Shown in pieces: positions 19,435 through 29,379 of a DNA stretch of 64,000 nucleotides. The position numbers and the translations under genes are program-made. Positions within the stretch are counted from its first letter, which is position 1. Each line of letters begins with the position of its first letter. Origin of the DNA: Acetobacter lambici (GTDB lineage Bacteria > Pseudomonadota > Alphaproteobacteria > Acetobacterales > Acetobacteraceae); assembly GCF_011516885.1 (NCBI RefSeq), contig NZ_WOTD01000002.1, forward strand, positions 101,743 through 165,742. The letters are read 5' to 3'. The notes under the pieces were generated by a model that was given only the letters and a program-made list of their open reading frames with translations, was not told where the DNA came from and did not search any database.

Positions 19435-20769
19435 ATGCAGGTTACCGAGACCCTTTCTGAAGGGCTGAAGCGTGGTTTCACAGTTACAGTTCCGGCCGCG
19501 GAACTTGAGGCTAAGCGTGATGCGCGCCTTAAGGAAGTTGCTGGCAATCTGAACCTGCCGGGCTTCCGTCCGGGCAAGGTGCCTGTCTCTCTGGCGCGCC
19601 AGCGTTATGGCGATGCCATCTGGGGCGAAGTGATTGAACAGGCCGTCACCGACGCCATTCGCACCGTGTTTGAAGAACGCGGCCTGCGCCCCGCCGGTCA
19701 GCCCAAAGTTGACCTGGTTTCCGGTCAGGAAGACAAGGGCGCGGATCTGGAATTCAAGGTGGAAAGCGAAATTCTGCCTGAAATCACAGTGCCTGACCTT
19801 TCCGATCTGGCCCTGACCCGTCTGAAAACTCCTGTTGCTGACGAAGCCATCAACAAGGTTCTCGAAGACATCGCCAAGCGTGGCCGCACTTTTGAAGTGA
19901 TCGAGGAAGTGCGCCCCGCAGCCAAGGGTGATGTTGTCGCTATTGACTTTGTTGGTAAGCAGGACGGCGTTGCCTTTGATGGCGGCACGGCTGAAGACGT
20001 CAATGTCGAGATCGGTGGCGAAGGCTTTATTCCAGGCTTTGCCGAGCAGATCGAAGGCATGAAGCCGGGCGAGGAAAAAGTCATTACCGTGACTTTCCCC
20101 GAAGATTACGGCGCGGAAGAGCTGGCAGGCAAGGAAGCAACCTTCGACATCAAGGTAAAGCAGCTTAAAAAAGCTGTTGATGCTCCGGTGGACGAAGATC
20201 TGGCCAAAAACATGGGCTTTGAAAGCCTTGAGCAGCTCAAGGATCTGGTGCGTAAGCAGATCGAGGGCGAATACGACCAGATGTCCCGCCTGCGCATCAA
20301 GCGCGACCTGCTGGATATTCTTTCCAACAAGGCCGACTTCCCCGCCCCCGAAGGGATGGTGGAAGCCGAGTTCCAGCAGATCTGGAATCGTGTGGAAGCC
20401 GACCGCAAAGCTGGTCAGCTTGACGATGAAGACAAGGACAAGGACGAAGATACCCTGCGCGCCGACTACCGCAAAATTGCGGAACGTCGCGTAAGGCTTG
20501 GTCTGCTGCTGGCCGAAATCGGCCGCAAGAACGGTATTTCCGTCAGCCCTGAAGAACTGGGTCGTGCGGTGCGGGCTGAGGCCATGCGCTATTCCGGTCA
20601 GGAAAAAGAGGTCTTCGAATTCTTCCAGAAGAATCCGCAGGCAGCAGAATCTCTGCGCGGACCGATTTTTGAAAACAAGGTCGTCGATTACCTGATTGAG
20701 CTTGCCAAGGTCACGGACAAGGACGTGACTCTGAAGGAGCTATCAGATATTCCCCCAGCTAATATCTGA
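19435..20769 (+). CDS. tig: trigger factor, ribosome-associated chaperone
   Basis: Trigger factor binds nascent chains at the ribosome exit and has peptidyl-prolyl isomerase activity. The 444-residue protein has the ribosome-binding signature GFRPGKVP (residues 43-50), a central FKBP-like PPIase domain (about 155-245, with GDVVAIDFVG and GFIPGF), and a helical C-terminal chaperone domain. An AGAGGAAGG Shine-Dalgarno lies before the ATG. It heads the tig-clpP-clpX-lon run conserved in many bacteria, though a terminator separates it from clpP. Confidence 0.97.
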   Translation: MQVTETLSEGLKRGFTVTVPAAELEAKRDARLKEVAGNLNLPGFRPGKVPVSLARQRYGDAIWGEVIEQAVTDAIRTVFEERGLRPAGQPKVDLVSGQEDKGADLEFKVESEILPEITVPDLSDLALTRLKTPVADEAINKVLEDIAKRGRTFEVIEEVRPAAKGDVVAIDFVGKQDGVAFDGGTAEDVNVEIGGEGFIPGFAEQIEGMKPGEEKVITVTFPEDYGAEELAGKEATFDIKVKQLKKAVDAPVDEDLAKNMGFESLEQLKDLVRKQIEGEYDQMSRLRIKRDLLDILSNKADFPAPEGMVEAEFQQIWNRVEADRKAGQLDDEDKDKDEDTLRADYRKIAERRVRLGLLLAEIGRKNGISVSPEELGRAVRAEAMRYSGQEKEVFEFFQKNPQAAESLRGPIFENKVVDYLIELAKVTDKDVTLKELSDIPPANI

Positions 20770-20780
20770 TAAAACGGCTC

Positions 20781-20816
20781 TGTCCCGCCAGTGTGAACTG
20801 GCGGGACATTCTTTTT
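20781..20816 (+). terminator. rho-independent terminator after tig
   Basis: An 11-bp perfect stem (TGTCCCGCCAG with CTGGCGGGACA) and short loop are followed by TTCTTTTT, 11 bases after the tig stop. Confidence 0.92.
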
Positions 20817-20864
20817 GGGGCTGTTTTTCGTTTCTGGGGTGGCATATTGCCACTTTATCTCTAT

Positions 20865-20892
20865 CTTGAATCGGTGTGCCTGACCCTGGTTC
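20865..20892 (+). promoter_or_regulatory. possible heat-shock (RpoH-type) promoter for clpP
   Basis: CTTGAA at 20865-20870 is followed after 14 bases by CCTGGTTC, a partial match to RpoH -35/-10 elements. It lies about 50 bases upstream of the clpP start, after the tig terminator. The -10 match is weak; the call leans on gene identity. Confidence 0.3.
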
Positions 20893-20939
20893 TGTCCACG
20901 GCAGAGGCAGGGAGGGGCGTTTAAGTTTTTTGTACGGGA

Positions 20940-21602
20940 ATGAGTGGTATGAGGGATCGTGATCCCGTTGAGATTTTCAGCAATGCTCTAGTGCCGATGG
21001 TGGTCGAACAGACCTCTCGCGGTGAACGGGCTTTTGATATCTATTCCCGCCTGTTGCAGGAACGGATCATCTTCCTGACCGGGCCTGTCTATGATCAGGT
21101 GGCTTCGCTCATTTCTGCGCAGCTTCTGTATCTGGAAAGTGTGAACCCGACCAAGGAAATTTCCTTCTACATCAATAGCCCCGGTGGCGTTGTGTCGGCC
21201 GGTCTGGCTATTTACGATACCATGCAATACATCCGCAGCCCGGTGAGCACTGTGTGCATCGGTCAGGCGGCATCCATGGGGTCTCTGCTTCTTGCTGGTG
21301 GCGAGAAGGGGCGCAGGTTCGCTCTGCCCAACGCCCGCGTTATGGTGCACCAGCCTTCTGGCGGTGCGCAGGGACAGGCAAGCGACATTGAGATTCAGGC
21401 CAAGGAAATTCTGATTATCCGGCAGCGCCTGAACGAAATCTACCGTGAACATACTGGCCGTACGCTGGAAGAAATTGAGCAGAAGCTTGAGCGTGACAGC
21501 TACATGTCCGCAGGCGAAGCCCAGTCTTTTGGCATTGTGGATGAAGTGATCAGTCACCACAAAGCGGCGGAAGCAGGTAAAAAGGATAAAAGCCATCCTT
21601 AA
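20940..21602 (+). CDS. clpP: ATP-dependent Clp protease proteolytic subunit
   Basis: ClpP forms the tetradecameric serine protease chamber used with ClpX or ClpA. The 220-residue protein carries the catalytic Ser in [11 protein letters not shown] and the catalytic His in [10 protein letters not shown], with the Asp further on. The N-terminal [22 protein letters not shown] is the family hallmark. The start could be ATG 20940 or ATG 20949; neither has a clean Shine-Dalgarno. clpX follows after 120 bases. Confidence 0.96.
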   Translation: MSGMRDRDPVEIFSNALVPMVVEQTSRGERAFDIYSRLLQERIIFLTGPVYDQVASLISAQLLYLESVNPTKEISFYINSPGGVVSAGLAIYDTMQYIRSPVSTVCIGQAASMGSLLLAGGEKGRRFALPNARVMVHQPSGGAQGQASDIEIQAKEILIIRQRLNEIYREHTGRTLEEIEQKLERDSYMSAGEAQSFGIVDEVISHHKAAEAGKKDKSHP

Positions 21603-21722
21603 TCTGGCATACTTTAAGTCTCCTGTTACAGTAAGGAGGCCGTCTGTCCCCGGGCATGCAGGAAAGGTTCGGGGCTTGGCTCCCGGTTCTGCGGAAACCG
21701 GGGTGATCGGGGGAGTGGGCTG

Positions 21723-22988
21723 ATGAGTACGAAGTCCGGAGATTCCAAGAACACGCTGTACTGCTCGTTCTGCGGCAAGTCACAGCATGAAGTGCGCAAG
21801 CTTATTGCTGGTCCCACCGTGTTTATCTGTGATGAATGCGTTGAACTCTGCATGGATATCATCCGTGAAGAGAACAAGACCATGCAGGTCAAGTCGCGCG
21901 AGGGTGTTCCTACTCCCAAGGAAATCTGCAAGGTTCTGGATGACTACGTTATTGGTCAGATGCAGGCCAAAAAGGTGCTCTCCGTAGCGGTGCATAACCA
22001 CTACAAGCGCCTGTCGCAGGTAACCAAGGCTGGCGAAGTCGAAATTGCCAAGTCCAACATCCTGCTCATCGGGCCAACGGGTTCGGGTAAAACGCTGCTG
22101 GCCCAGACGCTGGCGCGTATTCTGGATGTGCCCTTTACAATGGCCGACGCCACAACCCTGACAGAAGCGGGGTATGTGGGGGAAGATGTTGAAAACATCA
22201 TTCTCAAGCTGTTGCAGGCATCTGACTATAACGTGGAACGCGCGCAGCGCGGGATTGTCTATATTGACGAAATCGACAAGATTTCCAAAAAATCCGACAA
22301 CCCCTCCATCACGCGTGATGTCAGTGGCGAGGGCGTGCAGCAGGCTCTGCTCAAGCTTATGGAAGGCACTGTTGCCTCTGTTCCCCCGCAGGGTGGTCGC
22401 AAGCATCCGCAGCAGGAATTCCTGCAGGTGGATACGACCAACATGCTCTTTATTTGCGGTGGGGCGTTTGCCGGGCTGGATAAAATTATCTCTGCGCGCG
22501 GCAAGGGTACGGGTATTGGCTTTGGGGCCGATGTGCGCTCGCTTGATGATCGTCGGATGGGAGAAATCCTGCACGACGTTGAGCCTGAAGATCTGATGAA
22601 GTTTGGTCTTATTCCCGAATTTATCGGGCGTCTGCCAGTGCTGGCAACGCTGGGTGATCTGGATGAGGCTGCACTGATCAAGATTTTGACCGAGCCCAAA
22701 AATGCTCTGGTCAAGCAGTACCAGCGCCTCTTCCAGATGGAGGATGTTCAGTTGTCCTTTACGGATGATGCGCTCAAGGCCATTGCGGACCGGGCCATTG
22801 TTCGCAAGACAGGGGCTCGTGGGTTGCGTTCCATTCTGGAGAGCATTCTCATGTCCACCATGTTTGACCTGCCCGGACTCGATACAGTCGAGGAGGTTGT
22901 GGTCAACCGCGAGGTGGCGGATGGAAAAGCCAGTCCGGTCTATGTCTATGGCAAGAAAAAAGACGTGCCAGCAGAGCAGTCCGCCTGA
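21723..22988 (+). CDS. clpX: ATP-dependent Clp protease ATP-binding subunit ClpX
   Basis: ClpX unfolds tagged substrates and feeds them to ClpP. The N-terminal zinc-binding domain has the four cysteines (CSFCGK and CDEC), followed by the AAA+ module: Walker A GPTGSGKT, Walker [11 protein letters not shown], the pore loop GYVGED, and sensor 2 GARGLR. The 421-residue length is normal. Together with clpP upstream and lon downstream it forms the protein-quality-control group. Confidence 0.97.
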   Translation: MSTKSGDSKNTLYCSFCGKSQHEVRKLIAGPTVFICDECVELCMDIIREENKTMQVKSREGVPTPKEICKVLDDYVIGQMQAKKVLSVAVHNHYKRLSQVTKAGEVEIAKSNILLIGPTGSGKTLLAQTLARILDVPFTMADATTLTEAGYVGEDVENIILKLLQASDYNVERAQRGIVYIDEIDKISKKSDNPSITRDVSGEGVQQALLKLMEGTVASVPPQGGRKHPQQEFLQVDTTNMLFICGGAFAGLDKIISARGKGTGIGFGADVRSLDDRRMGEILHDVEPEDLMKFGLIPEFIGRLPVLATLGDLDEAALIKILTEPKNALVKQYQRLFQMEDVQLSFTDDALKAIADRAIVRKTGARGLRSILESILMSTMFDLPGLDTVEEVVVNREVADGKASPVYVYGKKKDVPAEQSA

Positions 22989-23013
22989 GGCAGGTCAGAG
23001 TTTTAGCGTAAGC

Positions 23014-23040
23014 AGCACGAGCGGGTCACCTGTTCGTGCT
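23014..23040 (+). terminator. possible weak terminator after clpX
   Basis: AGCACGAGCGG pairs with CTGTTCGTGCT (with wobbles) around a GTCAC loop, 26 bases after the clpX stop. Only a weak T-rich stretch (GTTCTTGCC) follows. Confidence 0.4.
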
Positions 23041-23098
23041 GTTCTTGCCTCTGCCCTATTGTTCCGGGTTGTGGGCATAACAACATAAGAGAAACACA

Positions 23099-23141
23099 GG
23101 GGTATCCTCCTTAGGGGGTATCTTCTTCAGTGCAGGGGTAT
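23099..23141 (+). repeat. three direct GGGGTAT repeats upstream of lon
   Basis: GGGGTAT occurs at 23099-23105, 23115-23121 and 23135-23141, with starts 16 and 20 bases apart, between the possible clpX terminator and the lon start codon. They could be binding sites for a regulator or a structured leader; no known factor is recognised. Confidence 0.45.
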
Positions 23142-23192
23142 GCCGCTTGGCGGGTGCCCGGCACCGATCGTCCTTATCGGGAGGTCATGACG

Positions 23193-25694
23193 ATGGCTGA
23201 TAACGAAAAACCGGCACCACGGCGCAGGCGCAAAAGCGATCAGGTTGCTTCGGCCGTGTCCGAACAGTCTGTTCCTGCGGTTGAAGCAACGGCAGTGGAA
23301 GCCGAGACCAAAAGCGCACATGTGGCTGTTCTGCCGCTGCGAGATATTGTGGTGTTCCCCCACATGATTGTGCCGCTGTTTGTCGGGCGGGAAAAGTCCG
23401 TGCGCGCACTGGACTCGGTCACAAAGGACGACCGGCACATTCTGCTGGTAGCCCAGAAGGACGCAGCGCAGGACGACCCCACCCCTGATGATATTTATCG
23501 GGTTGGAACGCTCTCCACCATTCTGCAACTGCTCAAGCTGCCCGACGGCACGGTTAAGGTGCTGGTCGAGGGTGTTCGCCGTGTGCGCGTTAAAACGCTG
23601 CTTGAGGTGAATGGCCACTTTGAGGCTGACATCGAGGAAATGCCCGCCGAGGCAGCCATAGGGCCAGAGGCGGAAGCACTTGGCCGCTCGATTGTGTCGC
23701 AGTTTGAGCAGTATATGAAGCTCAACAAGAAGATTGCGTCCGAAGTTCTGGTCTCGCTCAACCAGATTAACGATCTGTCCAAGCTGGCAGACACGGTGAC
23801 CAGCCATCTCTCCCTCAAGATTTCCGAAAAGCAGGAAATTCTAGAAGCACCAACCGTGCAGGGGCAGTTGGAGAAGGTCTTTGGCCATATTGAAGCTGAA
23901 ATTGACGTGCTTCAGGTGGAAAAGAAGATCCGCAACCGCGTCAAACGCCAGATGGAAAAGACACAGCGCGAGTACTATCTGAACGAGCAGCTCAAAGCTA
24001 TTCAGAAAGAACTGGGCGAAGGTGAGGACGGCAAGGACGAAACAGCCGAAATTGAAGAGCGGATCGCCAAGACCAAGCTCTCCAAGGAAGCGCGTGAGAA
24101 AGCTCTAAGCGAGCTTAAAAAGCTGCGCGGCATGAGCATGATGTCCGCCGAGTCCGGGGTTGTGCGGAACTACCTTGACTGGATTTTGAGCATTCCGTGG
24201 AAAAAGCGGACCAAGGTGCGCCATGATCTGGTTGAGGCGGAAGAAGTTCTGGACGCCGACCACTACGGGCTGGAAAAGGTCAAGGAACGCATTCTGGAGT
24301 ATCTGGCGGTCCAGAGTCGCTCGCAAAAGCTCAAAGGGCCGATTCTGTGCCTTGTTGGCCCCCCGGGTGTGGGCAAGACATCCCTTGCACGTTCGATCGC
24401 CAAGGCAACGGGGCGGCATTATGTGCGCATGTCCCTTGGTGGTGTGCGGGATGAGGCCGAAATCCGTGGTCATCGTCGCACGTATATTGGCTCCATGCCG
24501 GGCAAGATCATTCAGGGAATGAAAAAGGCGAAGGTGTCCAACCCGCTTTTCCTGCTTGATGAAATTGACAAGCTGGGGTCCGACTGGCGGGGCGATCCGT
24601 CCTCCGCTTTGCTCGAAGTGCTGGACCCAGAACAGAATGGCACGTTTGCGGACCATTATCTGGAGGTCGATTACGACCTGTCGGATGTTATGTTCGTCAC
24701 CACGGCCAATAGTCTGGATATGCCCCAGCCGCTGCTGGACCGTATGGAGGTGATTCGCCTTTCCGGTTATACGGAGGACGAAAAGGTTGAGATCGCCAAA
24801 CGTCACCTGATCAGCAAGCAGATTGAGGCCCATAACCTCAAACCGGGTGAGTGGTCGATCAACGAGGAAGCTCTGCGCGATGTGATTCGCTACTACACGC
24901 GCGAGGCCGGGGTGCGTAACCTTGAGCGCGAACTGGCCAAGCTCGCCCGTAAGGCGGTCAAGGAGATCGTGACCGGTAAGGCCAAAAAGGTCTCGGTAAC
25001 GGCTCGCAACCTGGAAAAATACGCAGGTGTGCAGCGCTTCCGCTACGGTGAGACCGAAGCGGAGGACATGGTGGGCGTTGTGACCGGTCTGGCCTGGACC
25101 GAAGTGGGCGGCGAAATCCTGACCATTGAAAGCGTTATGGTTCCCGGCAAGGGCGGCATAGTGGAAACCGGCAAGCTGGGCGACGTGATGAAGGAGAGCA
25201 TCTCTGCGGCGTTCTCGTTCGTGCGGAGTCGGGCGGCCAGCTTTGGAATCGTGCCAACCATCTTCGACAAGCGCAGTTTTCATGTGCATGTCCCCGAAGG
25301 TGCGACTCCTAAAGACGGTCCTTCGGCCGGTGTGGCTATGGTGACATCTCTGGTAAGTGTTCTGACCGGTATTCCCATCCGTAGGGATGTTGCCATGACC
25401 GGTGAAATCACGCTCAGAGGGCGTGTGCTGGCTATTGGCGGGCTGAAGGAAAAGCTTCTGGCTGCTGTGCGCTCGGGCATTCGCACGGTGTTTATTCCGC
25501 AGGAAAACGAGAAAGATCTGGCGGAAATTCCTGACAGCGTGAAGAAGAATCTGGAAATTGTACCCGTTTCGCATGTGGACGAAGTTTTGGCCCGTGCTCT
25601 GGTCAGCCAGCCCACGCCCATTCATTGGGAAGACGTGCCTGAACCAGTGCCTGCAAACGGTGCGCAGACAGTTGTTCCGGTGCTGCCGCATTAA
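23193..25694 (+). CDS. lon: ATP-dependent Lon protease
   Basis: Lon is an AAA+ serine protease for damaged and regulatory proteins. The N-terminal substrate-binding domain (from VLPLRDIVVFPHM) is followed by a coiled-coil region, the AAA+ module with Walker A GPPGVGKTS and LFLLDEIDKL, and a protease domain with the catalytic Ser in DGPSAGVAM and the catalytic Lys in GGLKEKLLAA. The product has 833 residues. ATG 23193 is chosen because GGGAGG lies 8 bases upstream; ATG 23187 would be too close to it. The first ~35 residues are a basic, Arg/Lys-rich extension (PAPRRRRKS). Confidence 0.97.
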   Translation: MADNEKPAPRRRRKSDQVASAVSEQSVPAVEATAVEAETKSAHVAVLPLRDIVVFPHMIVPLFVGREKSVRALDSVTKDDRHILLVAQKDAAQDDPTPDDIYRVGTLSTILQLLKLPDGTVKVLVEGVRRVRVKTLLEVNGHFEADIEEMPAEAAIGPEAEALGRSIVSQFEQYMKLNKKIASEVLVSLNQINDLSKLADTVTSHLSLKISEKQEILEAPTVQGQLEKVFGHIEAEIDVLQVEKKIRNRVKRQMEKTQREYYLNEQLKAIQKELGEGEDGKDETAEIEERIAKTKLSKEAREKALSELKKLRGMSMMSAESGVVRNYLDWILSIPWKKRTKVRHDLVEAEEVLDADHYGLEKVKERILEYLAVQSRSQKLKGPILCLVGPPGVGKTSLARSIAKATGRHYVRMSLGGVRDEAEIRGHRRTYIGSMPGKIIQGMKKAKVSNPLFLLDEIDKLGSDWRGDPSSALLEVLDPEQNGTFADHYLEVDYDLSDVMFVTTANSLDMPQPLLDRMEVIRLSGYTEDEKVEIAKRHLISKQIEAHNLKPGEWSINEEALRDVIRYYTREAGVRNLERELAKLARKAVKEIVTGKAKKVSVTARNLEKYAGVQRFRYGETEAEDMVGVVTGLAWTEVGGEILTIESVMVPGKGGIVETGKLGDVMKESISAAFSFVRSRAASFGIVPTIFDKRSFHVHVPEGATPKDGPSAGVAMVTSLVSVLTGIPIRRDVAMTGEITLRGRVLAIGGLKEKLLAAVRSGIRTVFIPQENEKDLAEIPDSVKKNLEIVPVSHVDEVLARALVSQPTPIHWEDVPEPVPANGAQTVVPVLPH

Positions 25695-25733
25695 CCAAAA
25701 TGCACCAGAAGTCCGAAGTTTGCGTTTGCTTGG

Positions 25734-25761
25734 TTGACGTAGGAAAAAACGGCTTCATAGT
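25734..25761 (+). promoter_or_regulatory. probable promoter of hupB
   Basis: TTGACG (25734-25739) and CATAGT (25756-25761) are separated by 16 bases, a near-consensus housekeeping promoter. It lies 75 bases upstream of the hupB start and after the lon stop. Confidence 0.5.
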
Positions 25762-25835
25762 GCGTTCAGGCAGCGGAGAGGCGGACGAAACCCGCCCGCC
25801 GCTCCTATGAATTGAAAGAAAGTGAAAGGCGTAAG

Positions 25836-26123
25836 ATGGAGAAGCCGCTTAACAAGCAGGAGCTCGTCTCAGCAGTAGCAGAGGCCGTTGACCTGCCGAA
25901 GGCTAAGGCCGGAGAAGTGGTCGACGCCGTATTCGGTGCGATTGAAAAAGCTCTGTCCACAAAGCAGGAAGTGCGTCTGGTGGGCTTTGGCACGTTTGTG
26001 ACCGCAACCCGCAAGGCCGCCAAAGGCCGTAACCCCCGTACCGGCGAGGAAATTGATATTCCGGCTTCTACCTCTGTCCGCTTCAAGCCGGGCAAGGCAC
26101 TGAAGGACGCTGTAAGCAAGTAA
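25836..26123 (+). CDS. hupB: nucleoid DNA-binding protein HU
   Basis: HU is a small dimeric protein that bends and compacts DNA. The 95-residue product has the N-terminal helices (MEKPLNKQELVSAVAEA), the family motif VGFGTFV, and the DNA-binding arm with GRNPRTGEEI followed by FKPGKALKDAV. The ATG at 25836 is chosen over an upstream in-frame GTG at 25812 on the basis of family length and a nearby AAAGG. It follows lon, as in many proteobacteria, and has its own promoter and terminator. Confidence 0.96.
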   Translation: MEKPLNKQELVSAVAEAVDLPKAKAGEVVDAVFGAIEKALSTKQEVRLVGFGTFVTATRKAAKGRNPRTGEEIDIPASTSVRFKPGKALKDAVSK

Positions 26124-26148
26124 TCCTCCTTCGGATTTAATTTCAGAC

Positions 26149-26195
26149 CGGCCGGCAATTTCTTTAAAAAAGAGGTTGCCGGCCGTTTTGTTTTG
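26149..26195 (+). terminator. rho-independent terminator after hupB
   Basis: A perfect 10-bp stem (CGGCCGGCAA with TTGCCGGCCG) with a 17-base A/T-rich loop is followed by TTTTGTTTTG. Confidence 0.92.
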
Positions 26196-26210
26196 TGACA
26201 CATAGGGCTC

Positions 26211-26285
26211 GGGCGATTAGCTTAGCGGTAGAGCATCTCGTTTACACCGAGAGGGTCGGCGGTTCGATCCCGTCATCGCCCACCA
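26211..26285 (+). tRNA. tRNA-Val (anticodon UAC)
   Basis: The 75-base gene has the acceptor stem GGGCGAT/ATCGCCC, D-arm AGCTTAGCGGTAGAGC, anticodon stem TCTCG/CGAGA around TTTACAC (anticodon TAC), T-arm GGTTCGATCC and encoded CCA. Confidence 0.97.
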
Positions 26286-26332
26286 TTCCCAACAGTTTAT
26301 GTTGCGGCGCAGAATTCATAATTCTGCTTTAT

Positions 26333-26365
26333 GGCTTCCTCCTACTGGCAGGGAGCCTGTTTTTT
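26333..26365 (+). terminator. terminator after tRNA-Val
   Basis: GGCTTCC pairs with GGGAGCC (one wobble) around an 11-base loop and is followed by TGTTTTTT. A second small perfect hairpin (GCAGAATT with AATTCTGC) precedes it at 26309-26327. Confidence 0.75.
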
Positions 26366-26502
26366 ATCTGCCAAAAAATATTTCCTCACAACAAAGTGGC
26401 CGCAACCATACGCGTTCGTGCATGGTCGTCTGCATGCTGCGGGTCTAGGGTGACTGCATCAAACAGCTTATTACAAGCTTTTCATGCGTGCAGGAATTTT
26501 CC

Positions 26503-26868
26503 ATGCAGTCTGTTCTAGGCGATTATGCCCCGGTTCTGATTTTTGGTTGTGTGTCGGTTGTTATTGCGGCCGCAATGCTCGGTATGGCTCTGTTAAGCGG
26601 GCACCAAAAACCGTACCCCGAAAAACTCACAGCATATGAGTGTGGGTTTGGCCCATTTGATGATGCCAGGCGCCGCTTTGATGTGCGCTTTTATCTGGTG
26701 GCCATTCTTTTCATTATTTTCGATCTGGAAGTCGCCTTTCTGTTCCCGTGGGCCATAAGTCTTGGGCGGATCGGGCTGTTTGGCTTTTTGTCCATGCTTG
26801 GTTTTTTGGCCGTGCTGGGGATCGGCTTTTTGTATGAATGGCGCAAAGGCGCGCTGGACTGGGATTGA
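26503..26868 (+). CDS. nuoA: NADH-quinone oxidoreductase subunit A
   Basis: NuoA is a small membrane subunit near the quinone site of complex I. The 121-residue protein has three hydrophobic segments and the conserved loop YECGFGPF followed by FDVRFYLVAILFIIFDLEVAFLFPW. ATG 26503 is chosen (AGGA upstream) over an in-frame GTG at 26488. It opens the nuo operon after about 215 noncoding bases that hold the tRNA-Val terminator; no clear promoter was found there. Confidence 0.96.
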   Translation: MQSVLGDYAPVLIFGCVSVVIAAAMLGMALLSGHQKPYPEKLTAYECGFGPFDDARRRFDVRFYLVAILFIIFDLEVAFLFPWAISLGRIGLFGFLSMLGFLAVLGIGFLYEWRKGALDWD

Positions 26869-26880
26869 GGGGACGCCAGC

Positions 26881-27444
26881 ATGACCACAGATCACGACGA
26901 AAACGCCATTATGTGGAACCGGGAGGCTCTGCCCCCCGGGCCTGAGCAGGATGCGGTGGTGCGCGGCATTACCGGTGTACTGGCCGAGAAAGGGTTTGTG
27001 GTTGCAAGCCTGGACAAGCTGGTTAACTGGGGGCGCACGGGTAGCCTGTGGCCTATGTCCTTCGGACTGGCATGCTGCGCGGTGGAAATGATCCACGCGT
27101 ATATGCCGCGGTATGATCTGGACCGTATGGGTATTATCCCCCGTGGGTCGCCCCGGCAGTCCGATGTGATGATTGTGGCGGGAACACTGACCAATAAAAT
27201 GGCTCCGGTTCTGCGCCGCCTGTATGAGCAGATGGCCGAGCCACGTTGGGTTATTTCCATGGGGTCATGCGCTAATGGCGGGGGGTATTACCATTACTCC
27301 TATTCCGTTGTGCGTGGGTGTGACCGCATTGTGCCTGTGGACGTGTATGTGCCCGGCTGCCCCCCTACGGCCGAAGCGCTGATCTACGGGATTATGCTGC
27401 TCCAGAAAAAAATTCGTCGGACAGGGACCATTCTCCGTGGCTGA
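26881..27444 (+). CDS. nuoB: NADH-quinone oxidoreductase subunit B
   Basis: NuoB carries the terminal [4Fe-4S] cluster N2 that hands electrons to quinone. The tandem cysteines [10 protein letters not shown], then GSCANGGG and [10 protein letters not shown], supply the four ligands. The 187-residue length is typical. It overlaps nuoC by 8 bases. Confidence 0.97.
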   Translation: MTTDHDENAIMWNREALPPGPEQDAVVRGITGVLAEKGFVVASLDKLVNWGRTGSLWPMSFGLACCAVEMIHAYMPRYDLDRMGIIPRGSPRQSDVMIVAGTLTNKMAPVLRRLYEQMAEPRWVISMGSCANGGGYYHYSYSVVRGCDRIVPVDVYVPGCPPTAEALIYGIMLLQKKIRRTGTILRG

Positions 27445-28096
27445 TATTTCTGTAAATCCAAGGCAGGCCCGCCTGGAAGGGCAACTGTGTTCGCTGGCAT
27501 TTACGTTTCTTGCGTCCCAGCCTCACGTTTTCTATGCGGCGGTGGAGAAGGGCGAGTTGGTAGTGCGTACTACGCGTGACCACCTTGTGCCGTTTCTTAC
27601 CCTTTTGCGTGATGATCCGCGATACAGGTTTGAGCAGTTGATGGACCTGTGTGGTGTAGATTTTCCCGCCCGCGCGGAGCGGTTCGAGGTGGTCTATAAC
27701 CTGTTATCCGTTACCTATAATCGGCGGATCCGGGTTGTGGTCTGCACGGATGAATATAGTGCGGTGCCCTCTGTGCATCACCTGTGGCCGTGCGCAACAT
27801 GGTGGGAGCGGGAATGCTACGACCTGTTTGGCGTGCTGTTCTCTGGCCAGCCGGATTTGCGCCGTATTCTGACCGATAACGGGTTTGAGGGGCATCCGCT
27901 CCGCAAGGACTTTCCGCTGACCGGGTATGAGGAAGTCCGTTATGATGCGGAGCGTAGGCAGGTTGTTAAAGAACCTGTTTCATTAACGCAGGATTTCCGT
28001 GATTTCGATTTTGTTTCTCCGTGGGAGGGTATGTTGACCCTGCCGGGGGATGAAAAAGCGCACGAGGTCCGGCAGGGTATGAAGAGGTCCGGCTGA
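27437..28096 (+). CDS. nuoC: NADH-quinone oxidoreductase subunit C
   Basis: NuoC is the 30-kDa peripheral-arm subunit. The signature [22 protein letters not shown] (read in two parts around ECYDLFG) and [19 protein letters not shown] are intact in 219 residues. It starts at a GTG within the end of nuoB and ends at a TGATG junction with nuoD. NuoC and NuoD are separate, unlike the NuoCD fusion of E. coli. Confidence 0.95.
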   Translation: MADISVNPRQARLEGQLCSLAFTFLASQPHVFYAAVEKGELVVRTTRDHLVPFLTLLRDDPRYRFEQLMDLCGVDFPARAERFEVVYNLLSVTYNRRIRVVVCTDEYSAVPSVHHLWPCATWWERECYDLFGVLFSGQPDLRRILTDNGFEGHPLRKDFPLTGYEEVRYDAERRQVVKEPVSLTQDFRDFDFVSPWEGMLTLPGDEKAHEVRQGMKRSG

Positions 28097-29379
28097 TGAC
28101 AGAGCAGAAAAATACGGAATCTCTCGCTTTTGCGCAGACTGTCCTGCGAGAAGATATTCCCCAAAGCCTGTTGCCAGAGCAGAAAGCTTTGGAAATTGAA
28201 AACAAGGTTGTCGAAATCGACTCCCATGCGCTCAATTTTGGCCCCCAGCATCCATCCGCCCACGGTGTGCTGCGTCTGGTGCTGGAAATGGAGGGCGAAC
28301 TTGTTGCGCGCGCGGTGCCGCATATCGGGCTTTTGCACCGGGGTACAGAAAAGCTGATTGAATATAAGACGTATCAGAAAGCGCTGCCGTATTTTGATCG
28401 TCTGGATTACGTCTCCCCCATGTGTGAGGAGCAGGCTTTTGCTCTGGCCACTGAAAAACTTCTGGGGATCGACATTCCCGAACGCGCCAAGTGGCTGCGT
28501 GTCATGTTTGCGGAAATTACCCGTATTTTAAATCATATTCTCAATCTGACAGCCATGGGTCTGGACTGTGGTGCTGTTACGCCAGCCCTTTGGGGATATG
28601 AGGAGCGCGAAAAGCTTCTGGAGTTTTATGAGGCTGCATCAGGTGCGCGTTTCCATGCCAATTATTTTCGTCCCGGTGGGGTCGGGCGGGATATACCAGC
28701 AAGTCTGGAAGACCGGATTGGCGTATGGGCCAAGGAGTTTCCAGCATGGATTGATGAGCTGGAAGGTCTGCTGACCGAAAATAGAATATGGAAACAGCGG
28801 ACGGTTGGCATTGGTGTTTTTACAACCGAGCAGGCTCTGGCATGGGGATTTAGCGGTCCATGTCTGCGTGCCTCTGGCGTGCCATGGGACCTTAGGCGCA
28901 ATCAGCCTTATGACAATTACCATAAGGTGGACTTTAATGTGCCGGTCACCCGTCAGGGTGATTCCTATGACCGTTATCTGGTGCGCGTTGCGGAAATGCG
29001 TGAAAGCGTCAAGATAATTGAGCAATGCCTGAGCCAGATGCAGCCCGGGGACGTCAAGATACAGGACCCCAAGTTCAGCCCGCCGCCCAGAGCAGAAATG
29101 AAGCGGTCGATGGAAGCGCTGATCCATCACTTCAAGCTGTTTAGCGAGGGGTATCATGTGCCTGCGGGCTCCACCTATACGGCAGTGGAAAGTCCAAAGG
29201 GCGAGTTTGGTGTCTATCTGGTGGCCGATGGTAGCAACAGGCCGTATCGTTGCAAAATTCGTCCAACCGGTTTTGCGCATCTACAGGCAATAGATGAGCT
29301 TTCACGGCGTGGAATGCTGGCCGATATGGTGGCTATTATCGGGTCGCTTGATCTTGTGTTTGGGGAAGTCGATCGATGA
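28096..29379 (+). CDS. nuoD: NADH-quinone oxidoreductase subunit D
   Basis: NuoD (49-kDa subunit) forms most of the quinone-binding pocket with NuoB. The [13 protein letters not shown] block with the quinone-binding His, [12 protein letters not shown], and the C-terminal [14 protein letters not shown] and DLVFGEVDR are all normal in 427 residues. The first 35 residues are a variable extension. It is coupled to nuoC (1-base overlap) and nuoE (4-base overlap). Confidence 0.97.
   Translation: MTEQKNTESLAFAQTVLREDIPQSLLPEQKALEIENKVVEIDSHALNFGPQHPSAHGVLRLVLEMEGELVARAVPHIGLLHRGTEKLIEYKTYQKALPYFDRLDYVSPMCEEQAFALATEKLLGIDIPERAKWLRVMFAEITRILNHILNLTAMGLDCGAVTPALWGYEEREKLLEFYEAASGARFHANYFRPGGVGRDIPASLEDRIGVWAKEFPAWIDELEGLLTENRIWKQRTVGIGVFTTEQALAWGFSGPCLRASGVPWDLRRNQPYDNYHKVDFNVPVTRQGDSYDRYLVRVAEMRESVKIIEQCLSQMQPGDVKIQDPKFSPPPRAEMKRSMEALIHHFKLFSEGYHVPAGSTYTAVESPKGEFGVYLVADGSNRPYRCKIRPTGFAHLQAIDELSRRGMLADMVAIIGSLDLVFGEVDR

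Noticed and set aside
24105..25691. A 528-codon open frame antisense to lon
   Set aside because: Same codon-bias shadow effect; His/Gln/Arg-rich composition and no recognisable domain.
26195..26518. Frame across tRNA-Val and the nuo upstream region
   Set aside because: It covers a clear tRNA and its terminator, so it is a chance open frame.
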